A program made the position numbers and the translations under genes. Source: Limnohabitans sp. MMS-10A-192 (GTDB lineage: Bacteria > Pseudomonadota > Gammaproteobacteria > Burkholderiales > Burkholderiaceae_C). Taken from it: DNA of 64,000 nucleotides. The notes beneath the pieces were generated by a model that saw nothing but the letters and a program-made list of their open reading frames with translations, was not told the DNA's origin and searched no databases. Shown here one piece after another: positions 34,753-46,100 of the stretch. Position 1 is the first letter of the stretch; each line of letters begins with the position of its first letter. The stretch spans positions 1 to 64,000 of the forward strand of contig NZ_NERX01000008.1 of NCBI RefSeq assembly GCF_003063335.1. Direction: 5' to 3'.

Positions 34753-35726
34753 TGGCCTGGTTTGACGGGTTTGAGCGCCGGGCCTTGACGATTCAGGGCC
34801 TGCCTGTAGCCTGTCGACAATCATCGGATTGGGCTGCCCAAGCGCACCTGCCGGTGCTGGTTTTGCTGCACGGGTTCCCGCAAACCCACGTCATGTGGCA
34901 CCGCGTGGCCCAGCTGCTGCGCGGGCGCTACCGTCTGGTGATACCCGATCTGCGCGGTTACGGCGACTCGTCACATGAGCGCGGTGATGCCGAGCACGCC
35001 CATTACAGCAAGCGCGCCATGGCTCAAGAGGTGATCGGTTTGCTCGATGCTCTGGGCGTGAGTGACTTCTACTTGTGCGGCCATGACCGTGGCGGTCGTG
35101 TCGCGCACCGGCTGGCGCTGGACCATGCTGCGCGTGTCAAGAAGCTGTGCGTGATCGACATCGCGCCCACCCTCGACATGTACAGCGGCCACTGGGGCAA
35201 AACGCCCGAGGTTGTCGGCCCGGTGGACGACCCGTACTTTGCCTTTGCCCAGGCCTACTACCACTGGTTCCACCTGACGCAAGCCGCGCCGCTGCCGGAG
35301 CTCATGATCGGCGGCAACCCCAAGGCTTATCTGCACGCCAAGCTGGGCGGCTGGGGCAGCCAAGGTTTGGGCTACATCGAGCCCGAAGCCTTGGCCGAAT
35401 ACGAACGCGCATTTTGCAACCCGGCCCTCAATGCGCAAGGCTGGTCAGCCGCGATCCACAGCGCGGCCGAAGACTACCGCGCCAGCGCAGGCATCGATCT
35501 GCAGCACGACCGCGAAAGCCGTGCAAAAGCGCACAAAATCGCGTGCGACACCCTGGTCTTGTGGGGCGAGCGCGGCGTGGTCAACCGCATGTTCAAGCCG
35601 CTTGAGCTGTGGCAAGCGCAGTGCGCAGGGCAAGTGACCGGTCAAGTCATGCCCGCAGGGCACTTCATCCCTGAGGAATTGCCCGGTGCGACCTGCGAAG
35701 CGCTGAGCCAGTTTTTCCCTGCATAA
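34752..35726 (+). CDS. Alpha/beta-hydrolase, haloacetate (fluoroacetate) dehalogenase-like
   Basis: A 324-residue alpha/beta hydrolase. Residues that define fluoroacetate dehalogenases are all visible: nucleophile D112 with R113 and R116 (CGHDRGGRVAHRLALDH), the halide-pocket pair H171-W172 (YYHWFHLTQAAPLPE), Y217 (EYERAF) and catalytic H304 (PAGHFIPEE). These enzymes hydrolyse haloacetates to glycolate. It is somewhat longer than the roughly 300-residue family members, with extra sequence at residues 143-160. The ATG shares its A with the Bug gene stop (TGATG), so the two are coupled. Activity on fluoroacetate versus other haloacids, or on an epoxide or ester, needs assay. Confidence 0.85.
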   Translation: MAWFDGFERRALTIQGLPVACRQSSDWAAQAHLPVLVLLHGFPQTHVMWHRVAQLLRGRYRLVIPDLRGYGDSSHERGDAEHAHYSKRAMAQEVIGLLDALGVSDFYLCGHDRGGRVAHRLALDHAARVKKLCVIDIAPTLDMYSGHWGKTPEVVGPVDDPYFAFAQAYYHWFHLTQAAPLPELMIGGNPKAYLHAKLGGWGSQGLGYIEPEALAEYERAFCNPALNAQGWSAAIHSAAEDYRASAGIDLQHDRESRAKAHKIACDTLVLWGERGVVNRMFKPLELWQAQCAGQVTGQVMPAGHFIPEELPGATCEALSQFFPA

Positions 35727-35888
35727 ACATTCCGACCTCAAAGTGTTGTCTAAGGCATCTGTTCAAATGCCTTCTTGAATTCCTGCCACTCCTGATTTTG
35801 TCAACTTTGACATCTTTATTTGGGCAATTAATTATTATTTTTGCAACATGAAGACCATTTAAACGCGCATCTGATGGCGTTTTTGATG

Positions 35889-35970
35889 TACGCCAATTGG
35901 CGTATTTAAATTTCATATTTTTCCTGGATACTTTTGTCATAAATGCCAATTGGCACAAATACGACAAAAG
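35889..35970. promoter_or_regulatory. Two GCCAATTGGC palindromes in an AT-rich promoter region
   Basis: In the AT-rich 291-bp gap before the OmpA-family gene, TACGCCAATTGGCGTA (35889-35904) and TGCCAATTGGCA (35944-35955) are perfect palindromes sharing the core GCCAATTGGC. Their centres are 53 bp apart, about five helical turns. The second is nested in a wider inverted repeat, CTTTTGTC (35931-35938) and GACAAAAG (35963-35970). Cooperative binding of one regulator on the same face is suggested. No gene is seen in this gap. Confidence 0.65.
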
Positions 35971-36017
35971 TGACGTTACCGCGCGTGCCCTTGCACACGC
36001 GCAACTCAAGGAAATTT

Positions 36018-37058
36018 ATGACATCCACGACATTTCTGCGCCGCTCGGACCCACAAACGAGCCTCGCTGCCTTTGGATCCCGCTTGGCTGGCGCTTCTTC
36101 TTTGAGTGCTTCTTCTATCGCTTTTGTCGCGTCCTCATGCGCGCGAGGCCTGCTCGCCCCCTTGCTGCTGTGCCTGTCCTTCGGTGCATTGGCTCAGAAC
36201 TACTACACCGCCCCGGGCAGCCCCATCCGCACCTTTGGCCAGCGCTACGCCCAAGCCGCCCAAGTGGTCGACAGCCAGTCGCGCATGGTCTTCTACCGCA
36301 CCCGCCAGTCCTCTTCTGTGCCCGGCGCTGCCAGCATCTACGTCAACGGCGCCTACCACGCCTCCATCATCCCCGGTGGCTACAGCGAGCTGTGCATGCC
36401 CCCGGGCAGCATTGAGCTGGGCCTCAAATCGGTGGAAGTCGGTCGCAACGTCAAAGACAACCTGGACACCATCACGGTGATGCGAAGCGCCTCCGCTCAG
36501 ACCCAATTTTTCAGGGTGCAAGACACGGGCCGTGGCCGCCAGGTACTGCAGCCCGTGCAAGCGGCCGAGGCCCTGCGCGAGATCGACGGCGCACGCGAGC
36601 AAACCCACACCATCTCGCGCGTGACTGGCGCTGTCGAGTGCAGCATCAACCGCAACCCTGCCCCCGCACCGCAAACCATCACCTTGGCAGCCGACGCCTT
36701 GTTTGCCTTTGGCCGCTCGGACCTGGGCGCCATGTCGCCCACAGGCCGCGCCTCGCTCGACGCGCTGGTGGCCCGCCTGCGCAGCGAATACATCCAGCTG
36801 GACCGCATGCACATCATCGGCCACGCCGACCCGCTCGGTCAGCCCGGCCCCAACGAGCGCCTGTCCATGGACCGGGCCAATACCGTGCAGCAATACCTGG
36901 CCCAAGCGGGCCTGGGCAGCGTGCGCATGAGCAGCGAAGGCCGTGGTGACCGCGAGCCCGTGGCCACCCAGTGCGGTCGTGTGGCCACACCGCAGGCCAT
37001 CGCCTGCCACGCGCCCAACCGCCGCGTGGTGATTGACATCGCAGGCGCGCGTCGCTGA
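36018..37058 (+). CDS. OmpA-family outer-membrane/peptidoglycan-binding protein
   Basis: A 346-residue exported protein. A long basic and polar n-region precedes a hydrophobic core and signal cleavage near FGALAQNYY. A middle domain of about 150 residues is not recognised. The OmpA C-terminal domain is at about 225-345 (ADALFAFGRSDLGAMSPTGR, MHIIGHADPLGQPG, RVVIDIAG), with the Asp and Arg needed to hold diaminopimelate. The ATG at 36018 has AAGGAA 5 bases before it. It lies 94 bases upstream of the giant adhesin gene on the same strand; OmpA-like genes often precede LapA/BapA-type adhesin genes. It may anchor the adhesin or its secretion pore to the wall. Confidence 0.87.
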   Translation: MTSTTFLRRSDPQTSLAAFGSRLAGASSLSASSIAFVASSCARGLLAPLLLCLSFGALAQNYYTAPGSPIRTFGQRYAQAAQVVDSQSRMVFYRTRQSSSVPGAASIYVNGAYHASIIPGGYSELCMPPGSIELGLKSVEVGRNVKDNLDTITVMRSASAQTQFFRVQDTGRGRQVLQPVQAAEALREIDGAREQTHTISRVTGAVECSINRNPAPAPQTITLAADALFAFGRSDLGAMSPTGRASLDALVARLRSEYIQLDRMHIIGHADPLGQPGPNERLSMDRANTVQQYLAQAGLGSVRMSSEGRGDREPVATQCGRVATPQAIACHAPNRRVVIDIAGARR

Positions 37059-37152
37059 TCACAGCTGACCTCAGCTGAGCACCGCTCACAGACCTCACAC
37101 CTACCGAACACATCAGCCGCCAGCGGCACCAAGCATTCAGGGAAGCACCACC

Positions 37153-40100
37153 ATGGCCCAGCAATTCAAAGTCCTCGTCAACGCCGGTAAAGATGAAGCC
37201 GCGCAAACCCTCTTGGCAGAACAGGGCGCAGGCCAGCGTGGCCGCCCGCTGATCATCAAGGCCAAAGCGGGCGCCAAGTACCAACTGGTCGAGCAAGGCA
37301 AGGGCAGGGGCAATGACTTGGCCCCTGACAACATCAAGGCCAAGCGCGTGGGCAAGCACCTGCACCTGATGTTTGAGACCGACACGGTGGCCGACGTCAT
37401 CATCGAGGACTACTACGACGTCATGCCCGAGGGCTACAACGGCGTGATCGGTAAGGCAGAAAACGGCAGCTACTACGAGTACCTGACCGAAGACCCAACA
37501 GACCCCGGCCTGATCCCCCAACTCAAGGACAACGTCACAGCCGTCACGCAGGCGCTGGGCGGCGCTGAAGTGTCCCCTGCAGGCGCTGCGATTGCTGTGG
37601 CCGCGTTCCCGCTCTTGGGCGCTTTGGGCTTGCTGGGCGGCGCAGCTGCTGTGGCCGCTGCGGCCAAGAACAACGACACCACCACGACCACCACCACCGG
37701 CAAGCTCGATGCCACCGCCCCCAACGACAGCGGCGTTCTGGGCGACAACATCACCAACGACGCCACGCCAACGCTCAGCGGCACCGTGCCCGCAGGCTCG
37801 ACCGCCACCGTGACCATCAACGGCCAGACTTATCCCGTCACGGTCAACGCCGACGGCACCTGGAAGTTCACACAGCCGAACAACCTGCCCGACGGCACGT
37901 ACACCCCGGTGCTCAATGTCACGACCAACGGCGTGACCACGACCACCAACCTCACACCGTTCACGGTGGACACCTTCACCCGTGTGGATATCGGCAGCGC
38001 CGGCCAGGTCGGGACCCTCAACCCCATCAGTGGCACTGCAGAGCCCGGTGACACCATTGTGGTCAAAGACGTCAATGGCCAGGTGATTGGCACCGCCACC
38101 GCCAACAGCGCGGGCAACTGGAGCTTCACCCCCAGCGCTCCACTGCCTGCAGGTGCCATCACGGCCACAGCCACCGATGCGGCAGGCAACACCGCCACCG
38201 GCACGGGCAACCCTGTCAACGCCAACAGCAGCCTCAAGACCGCACTGACGATCGACCCGATCGCCGCAGACAACGTGCTGCTGGCCAACGAGTCGGGTGC
38301 CACCACCTACACCGTCACCGGCAAAGTCACCGGCGCCTTCGCCGCTGGCGATGTGGTCTTCCTTTCGCTCAATGGCAAGACCTACCCAGCTGTGGTCAGC
38401 GCAGACGGCACCTACAGCACCCTGGTCAGCATGGCTGACCTCAAGGCCGACCCCGACACCAAGATCGAAGGCAGCATCACGCCCACCGGTGGGGACCCCG
38501 CCACGGCTGCGCAGGACTACACGGTTGAATCGGGCAATGTGGCCACCCAAACGGCGCTGTCCATCGATCCGGTCACGGCCGACAACATCATCAACAGCGC
38601 TGAGGGCACAGGCAGCATCGCCATCACCGGCAAAGTCACCGGCAAGTTCTCTGCTGGCGACACCGTCACCCTCACGGTCAACAACAAGACCTTCACCGGT
38701 CAGGTTACAGCCGACGGCAGCTACAGCATCGCTGTGCCTGCGGCCGATCTGAAGGCAGACGCAGACACCCGCGTGGACGGCACCGTCACCGGCACGGGCG
38801 GCACGCTGGCCAAGGCCATCCAAGACTACGGTGTGGACGCGAACGTCAACCCCGCGCCACCGGCCAGCCTGAAGACTGCGCTGACGATTGACCCGATTGC
38901 CGCAGACAACGTGCTGCTGGCCAACGAGTCGGGTGCCACCACCTACACCGTCACCGGCAAAGTCACCGGCGCCTTCGCCGCTGGCGATGTGGTCTTCCTT
39001 TCGCTCAATGGCAAAACCTACCCAGCGGTGGTCAGCGCAGACGGCACCTACAGCACCCTGGTCAGCATGGCTGACCTCAAGGCCGACCCCGACACCAAGA
39101 TCGAAGGCAGCATCACCCCAACTGGCGGCGACCCCGCTACGGCAGCGCAGGACTACACCGTCGAATCTGGCAACGTGGCCACCCAAACGGCGCTGTCCAT
39201 CGACCCGGTCACGGCCGACAACATCATGGGCAGCACCGAGTCCACCGGCAACATCGCCTTGACCGGCAAGGTCACCGGCAAGTTCTCTGCAGGCGATGTG
39301 GTCAAGCTCACGGTGGCTGGCGTCACCTACAGCGGCACAGCCGCCGCCGACGGCAGCTACAGCATCCCCGTGCCCGCAGCGAGTTTGCTGGCCGACAGCG
39401 ATACCCAGGTGGACGGCACTGTCACCGGCACCGGTGGCACCGTGGCCAAGGCCGTGCAGGACTACGGCGTGGACCCCAACATCAACCCCAACAACACCAG
39501 CACCGGCGCACTCACACCCACCGCACCCAACGACAGCGGTGTGGTCGGTGACAACACCACCAACGACAACACCCCGAGCTTGAGCGGCAAAGTGCCAACG
39601 GGTTCAAGCGCCACGGTCACCATCAACGGACAGACCTACCCGGTCACCGTCAACCCCGACGGCACCTGGTCCTTCACGCAACCGACCAACTTGCCTGACG
39701 GCACTTATTACCCGGTGCTCAACGTCACCACCGGCGGCGTGACCACGCCCACCAACATCACGCCCTTCACCATCGACACCACGCCCCCCACGGTGGCCGT
39801 CATCAGCAACGCGTCTGCATTGGCCACGGGCGAGACCGCCACGATCACCTTCACGCTCAGCGAAAAAAGCACCGACTTCACCGCTGACGACGTCGCCGTC
39901 ACCGGCGGCACCTTGTCCAACTTCCAGCAAAGCGCCACCGACCCCAAGGTCTACACCGCCACGTTCACACCGTCCAGCACCGGCACCAGCGCCACCGTCA
40001 GCGTGGCCAGCGACAAATTCGCCGACGCCGCTGCCAACCGCAACACCGACGGCGCAGAAGCCAACAACACCGTCAGCTTCAAGACCAACGCCACCATCAC

Positions 40101-43100
40101 CGGCGCGCTCACAGCCATCGCCCCCAACGACAGCGGTGTGGTGGGTGACAACACCACCAACGACACCACGCCCACCCTGAACGGCAAAGTGCCCAGCGGC
40201 TCCACCGCCACCGTCACCATCAACGGCCAGACTTACCCCGTGACCGTCAACCCCGATGGCACTTGGTCATTCACCAACCCGACCAACTTGCCCGACGGCA
40301 CCTACACGCCGCAGCTGAACGTCACCACCAACGGCGTGACCACCACCACGCCCATCACGCCGTTCACCATCGACACCACACCGCCCACGGTCATCGTCAC
40401 CAGCGGCAGCAGCAGTCTGGCCAGCGGCCAAACCGCCAACATCACCTTCACCCTCAGTGAAGTCGTCAGCGACTTCAGCAACGGAGACATCACCGTTGCC
40501 GGTGGCACCCTGAGCAACCTGGTGCAAAGCGCCACCGACCCCAAGGTCTACACCGCCGTCTTCACGCCAACAGGCACCAGCGCGAACGCTCTGGCCACCA
40601 TCGGTGTGGCCAGTGACAAGTTTTCTGATGCGGCAGCCAACTTCAACAAAGACACGCTCATCAGCCCGGCACCTGCAGGCGCCACTTACGAGGCCAACAA
40701 CAGCGTCACGCTGACCACCAACGCCACAGTCAGCGGCCAGCTCTCAGCGGCCAGCGACAACAGCACCGGCACGCCCAACGACCACAAAACCAACGACGCC
40801 ACCCCCGAGCTGACCGGCAAAGTGCCCGCAGGCTCCACGGCCACCGTCACCATCAACGGCCAGACCTACCCCGTCACCGTGGCCCCTGACGGCAGCTGGA
40901 CTTTCACGCAGCCGACCAACCTGCCCGACGGCACCTACACCCCGGTGCTCAACGTCACCACCAACGGCGTCACCACACCGACCAACATCACGCCGTTCAC
41001 CATCGACACCACGCCACCCACCGTGGCCATCACCGGCACCACCAACACCTTGGCCGCAGGCCAAAGCACCACGCTCACCTTCACCCTGAGCGAAGCCAGC
41101 AACGACCTTACTGGCGGCGACTTCGTGGTGGCCGGCGGCACCCTCAGTGCCCTGCAGCAAAGCGCGATCGACCCCAAGGTCTACACCGCCACTTTCACGG
41201 CCACCCCTGGCACCACGACCGCCAGCACCGCCACGGTCAGCATCGCCAGCGACAAGTTCGCCGACGCCGCAGGCAACCTCAACAAAGACGGCGCCGATGC
41301 CAACAACCTGTGGACCGGCAGCATCACGCCCGTCCCAGCGCCCCAGCCCCCCGCCAGCCTGAAGACCGCGCTGACCATTGACCCCATCACCGGCGACAAC
41401 GTTGTCACCTTGGCCGAATCCGGCGCCACCACCTACACCGTCACCGGCAAGGTCACAGGCACTTTTGCTGCGGGCGATCTGGTCACCTTGCGCCTGAACG
41501 ACAAACCGTTCTACGCCACCGTTCTGGCCGACGGCACCTACAGCACGGTTGTGCCCATGGCCGACATCAAGGCCGACAGCGACACCAAGATCGAAGGTTC
41601 GGTCACCGGCACCGCAGGCCAATACGCCACGGCTGCGCAGGACTACACACTCGAGACCACCAACGCCGTCACCCAGACCGCGCTCGCCATCGACCCCGTC
41701 ACCGCTGACAACATCATCGGCAGCAGCGAATCGACGGGCAGCATCGCCATCACCGGCCGCGTCACCGGCAAGTTCTCCGCTGGCGACGTGGTCAAGCTCA
41801 CTGTGGCGGGCGTCACCTACTCGGGCACCGCCGCTGCCGACGGCAGCTACAGCATCCCCGTGCCCGCAGCCAGCTTGATCGCCGACAGCGACACTGCCGT
41901 GGACGGCACCGTCACCGGCACCGGTGGCACCGTGGCCAAGGCCGTGCAGGACTACGGCGTGGACCCCAACATCAACCCAGGACTGGTCGACAAGACCCCG
42001 CCCACCATCGTCGTGGCGCGCACCAACAGCGCCACCACCACACTCGACGCCAACGGCAAAGAAACCCTGGTCTTCACCCTCAGCGAGGCCAGCACCACCT
42101 TTGACGCCAACGACATCGTCGTCTTTGGTGGCAGCGGCACCATCACCGGCTTTGCCGCCGTGCCCACCAGCGGCACCGCATCCACCGGCTACACCCAATA
42201 CACCGCTGTCTTCACGCCGACAGCAGGCACCAACGGCACCGCCAATATCGGCGTGGCCAGCGGTAAATTTGCCGACAACGCAGGCAACCTCAACCAAGAC
42301 ACCTACCTGAGCCCCGCACCCACAGGCGCCACCACCGAGGTCAACAACAGCGTCAGCGTCGCCTACGACACCCGCAACACCAACACCGTTGACAACGACA
42401 AACCCAACATCCAGGTCAGCATCGACAAAACCTCGCTGGCATCGGGCCAAACGGGCACCCTCAGCTTCATCCTGTCCGAGGCGTCCACCGACTTCACCCT
42501 GTCTGACATCACCGTCATCAGCGGTGGCGGCACCGTCACCAACCTGCAAGCCGTCCCCGGCAGCAACGGCACCCAATACACCGCCACCTACACCGCAGGC
42601 GCCAACGCAGGCAACGTGCTGATTGGCGTGGCCGAAACCACCTTCAGCGACGCCGCCGGCAACTTCAACGCCGACACCTACAAAGGCAGCGCCACCGGCA
42701 CCACCGCCGTCTCAAGCACCACCGCTGAGACCAACAACTGGGTCCAGCTCACCACCACCGGCAGTGTGGACAGCGCACCACCGACCGTCATCGTCAGTCG
42801 CACAGGCACCGGCAACGTCGGCAGCGCAGGCGAAGCCATCGTCTTCACCTTCAGCGAAGGCGTGGCCACCAGCAGCTTCACCCTGAGCGACATCGACGCC
42901 ACCAACGGCAGCATGAGCAACCTGGTCCCGGTCGAAAGCAGCAAAACCGCCACCGGCGTGTACACCCAATACACCGCCACCTACACACCCGCCACCGGCA
43001 GCGCCGGCACGGGCAGCATCGGCGTGGCCGCCGGCAAGTTTGCAGACACCGCAGGCAACAACAACCTCGACACCTACAACGCCACCGCCGACACCGTCAC

Positions 43101-46100
43101 GGGCCACATCGTCGAAACCAACAACCAGGTCGTGCTGCCCATCGACGCCACCAACAGCGTCGACACCACACCACCCAAGATCGCCATCTCCGCGGACAAA
43201 ACCACGCTGGCAGCCGGTCAAACCGCCACCATCACCTTCACCCTCAGTGAAGCCAGCACCGACTTCGTGCAAAGTGATGTCACCACCACCGGTGGCAGCC
43301 TGAGCAACTGGACCCGCGTCAACGCCACCACCTACACCGCTACCTACACTGCCACCGCAGGCGGTCAAAGCACCGGCAGCGTACACGTCGACAGCAACGC
43401 CTTCAGCGATGCCGCCGTCAACTACAACCAAGACGGCGCCGATGCCAACAACACCGTTGACTTCATCACCAACAACGGCACCGACCTGACCGCGCCCAAG
43501 ATCGCCATCAGCAGCAACCAAGCCAGCCTGACCACTGGCCAGACCGCCACCATCACCTTCACCGTGAGCGAAGCGACCACCGACTTCGACAACACCGACA
43601 TCGCCGTCACCGGCGGCGCGCTGGGCACACTCACCCACGTCGGCGTCAACGCCGCAGGCGAAGACATCTACACCGCCGTCTTCACACCCGCCGCCAACAG
43701 CACTACCCCCGCCACCATCGCCGTGGCCGCAGGCAAGTTCCGTGACGCCTCGGGCAACCAAAACCTGGACACCTACAACGCCACCGCCGACAACGTCACC
43801 GGTCACATCGTCGAGACCAACAACATCGTCACCCTGACGGTCAACACCAGCACCGTCGCTTCGACCCTGAACCTCACCAGCGACAAAGCCACCGCCCTCG
43901 AAGCAGGCGGCGCCTACAGCGCCACGGGCGGCGCCACCGCAGGCACCAACCCCACCATGGCAGCGGCCAGCGGCGTGCTCAGCAACGACACCGGCACCAG
44001 CCCCACCGTCACCGGCATCCAAAAAATCAGTGACAGCACAGCCAGCCCCGTCACGGCAGGCACCACCAGCGGCACCGGCACGTCCATCGTGGGCCAATAC
44101 GGCACGCTCAAGATCGGCGCTGACGGCAGCTACACCTACACCGTCAACAACACCGACGCCGCCGTGCAAGCCCTGCGCACCTCGGCCAACACCGTCACCG
44201 ACGTCTTCACCTACACCGCCAGCGACGCATCCGGCAACAAAACCGCCAATCTGGTCGTCACCGTGCAAGGCGCCAACGATGCGCCCACCGTTGTCATTGC
44301 AGAGGCCGACAAGACAGGCACTGTAGGCATTGCACTCACACCGTTCAGCGTCATCAACAACTTTGCCGATGTGGACAGTGGCGCCAACGGCGAAACCGCC
44401 ACCTACAGCGCCGCCATCACCGGCGGCGGCACTTGGCCCAGCTGGTTGACCTTCAACCCAGCCACAGGCCTCTTCACCGGCACACCGCCCACAGCAGGCA
44501 CCACCAGCGTGGACGTCACCCGCACCGACGCGCTGGGCCTGACCGCCACCGACACCTTCCTGATCACGGTCAACCCCGCGGTGGACACCACACCGCCCAA
44601 GATCGCCATCAGCAGCAACCAAGCCAGCCTGACCACTGGCCAGACCGCCACGATCACCTTCACCGTGAGCGAAGCGACCACCGACTTCGACAACACCGAC
44701 ATCGCCGTCACCGGCGGCGCGCTGGGCACACTCACCCACGTCGGCGTCAACGCCGCAGGCGAAGACATCTACACCGCCGTCTTCACACCCGCCGCCAACA
44801 GCACCACCCCCGCCACCATCGCCGTGGCCGCAGGCAAGTTCCGTGACGCCTCGGGCAACCAAAACCTGGACACCTACAACGCCACCGCCGACAACGTCTC
44901 GGGCCACCTGGTGGAGACCAACAACATCGTCACCTTGAGCGTCAACACCACCACTGTGGCTGCTGCACTGGTGCTGGCCAACGACAGCGCCTCCGCCCTG
45001 GAAGCCGGTGGCACTGCCAACGGCACCGTGGGCAACAACGCCAGCGGCAGCGTGCTCACCAACGATGTGGGCGCCACACCGAAGGTGACAGGTGTCCAGA
45101 AGATCACCGACACCACTGCCACAACGGTCAGTGCCAACACCACCAGCAGCACCGGCACGTCCATCACGGGCCAGTACGGCACCCTGGTCATGGGCGCAGA
45201 CGGCAGCTACATCTACACCATCGACAACAACAACGCGACGGTGCAAAGCCTCAAAGGCAGCACCAACACGCTGACAGAAGTCTTCACCTACACCGCCAAC
45301 GACGGCACAGGAGCCAAGACCGCCAACCTGGTGGTCACCGTGCAAGGCGCCAACGACGCCCCTGTGGCGGTGGCCGATGTGGCCAGCGCCACCGAAGCCG
45401 GTGGCGTGGCCAACGGCACACCGGGCGTCAACCCCACCGGCAATGTGCTCACCAACGACACCGACGTGGACCTGGGCGACACCAAAGCCGTCAGCGCCAT
45501 CATGGCGGGCATCGCAGGTACCCCCAGCCCTGTCACGGCGGCCAACGCCGCCGCCGACACCACCGGCATCACCGGCGCGCACGGCACGCTCAAGATCGGC
45601 ACCGACGGCAGCTACAGCTACACCGTCAACCAAAGCGATGCCGCCGTCGAGGCCCTGCTGCCCACCAGCACACCGCTGACCGACACCTTCACCTACACCG
45701 TCAAAGACGCGGCAGGGCTGACCAGCACCCAGACGATTGTCATCAGCATCAACGGCGCCATTGACGTGCCAGCGGTCAACAACAGCACGGCGACCATCGA
45801 CATCGTCTCGGCCACCACCGACAGTGGCATCAGCAGCAGTGACTTCATCACCAACGACCAAACCCTGAGCTACGCCGGCACCGTGACCGGCTGGGTGCCC
45901 GGTCTGGGTGACCGCGTCATGCTCGAATTCACCGACCCGCTCACCGGCTCGGTCACCACCGCCTTTGCCACGCCCAACAGCACCGGCGCCTGGACCTGGA
46001 CAGACGCCTCGCGCAACCCCGGCACGTACATCCTCAAAGCAACAATCGTCAGCGCCACCGGCACCACGGCCATCAACACCGCCGCGCCGGTCAACGGCAC

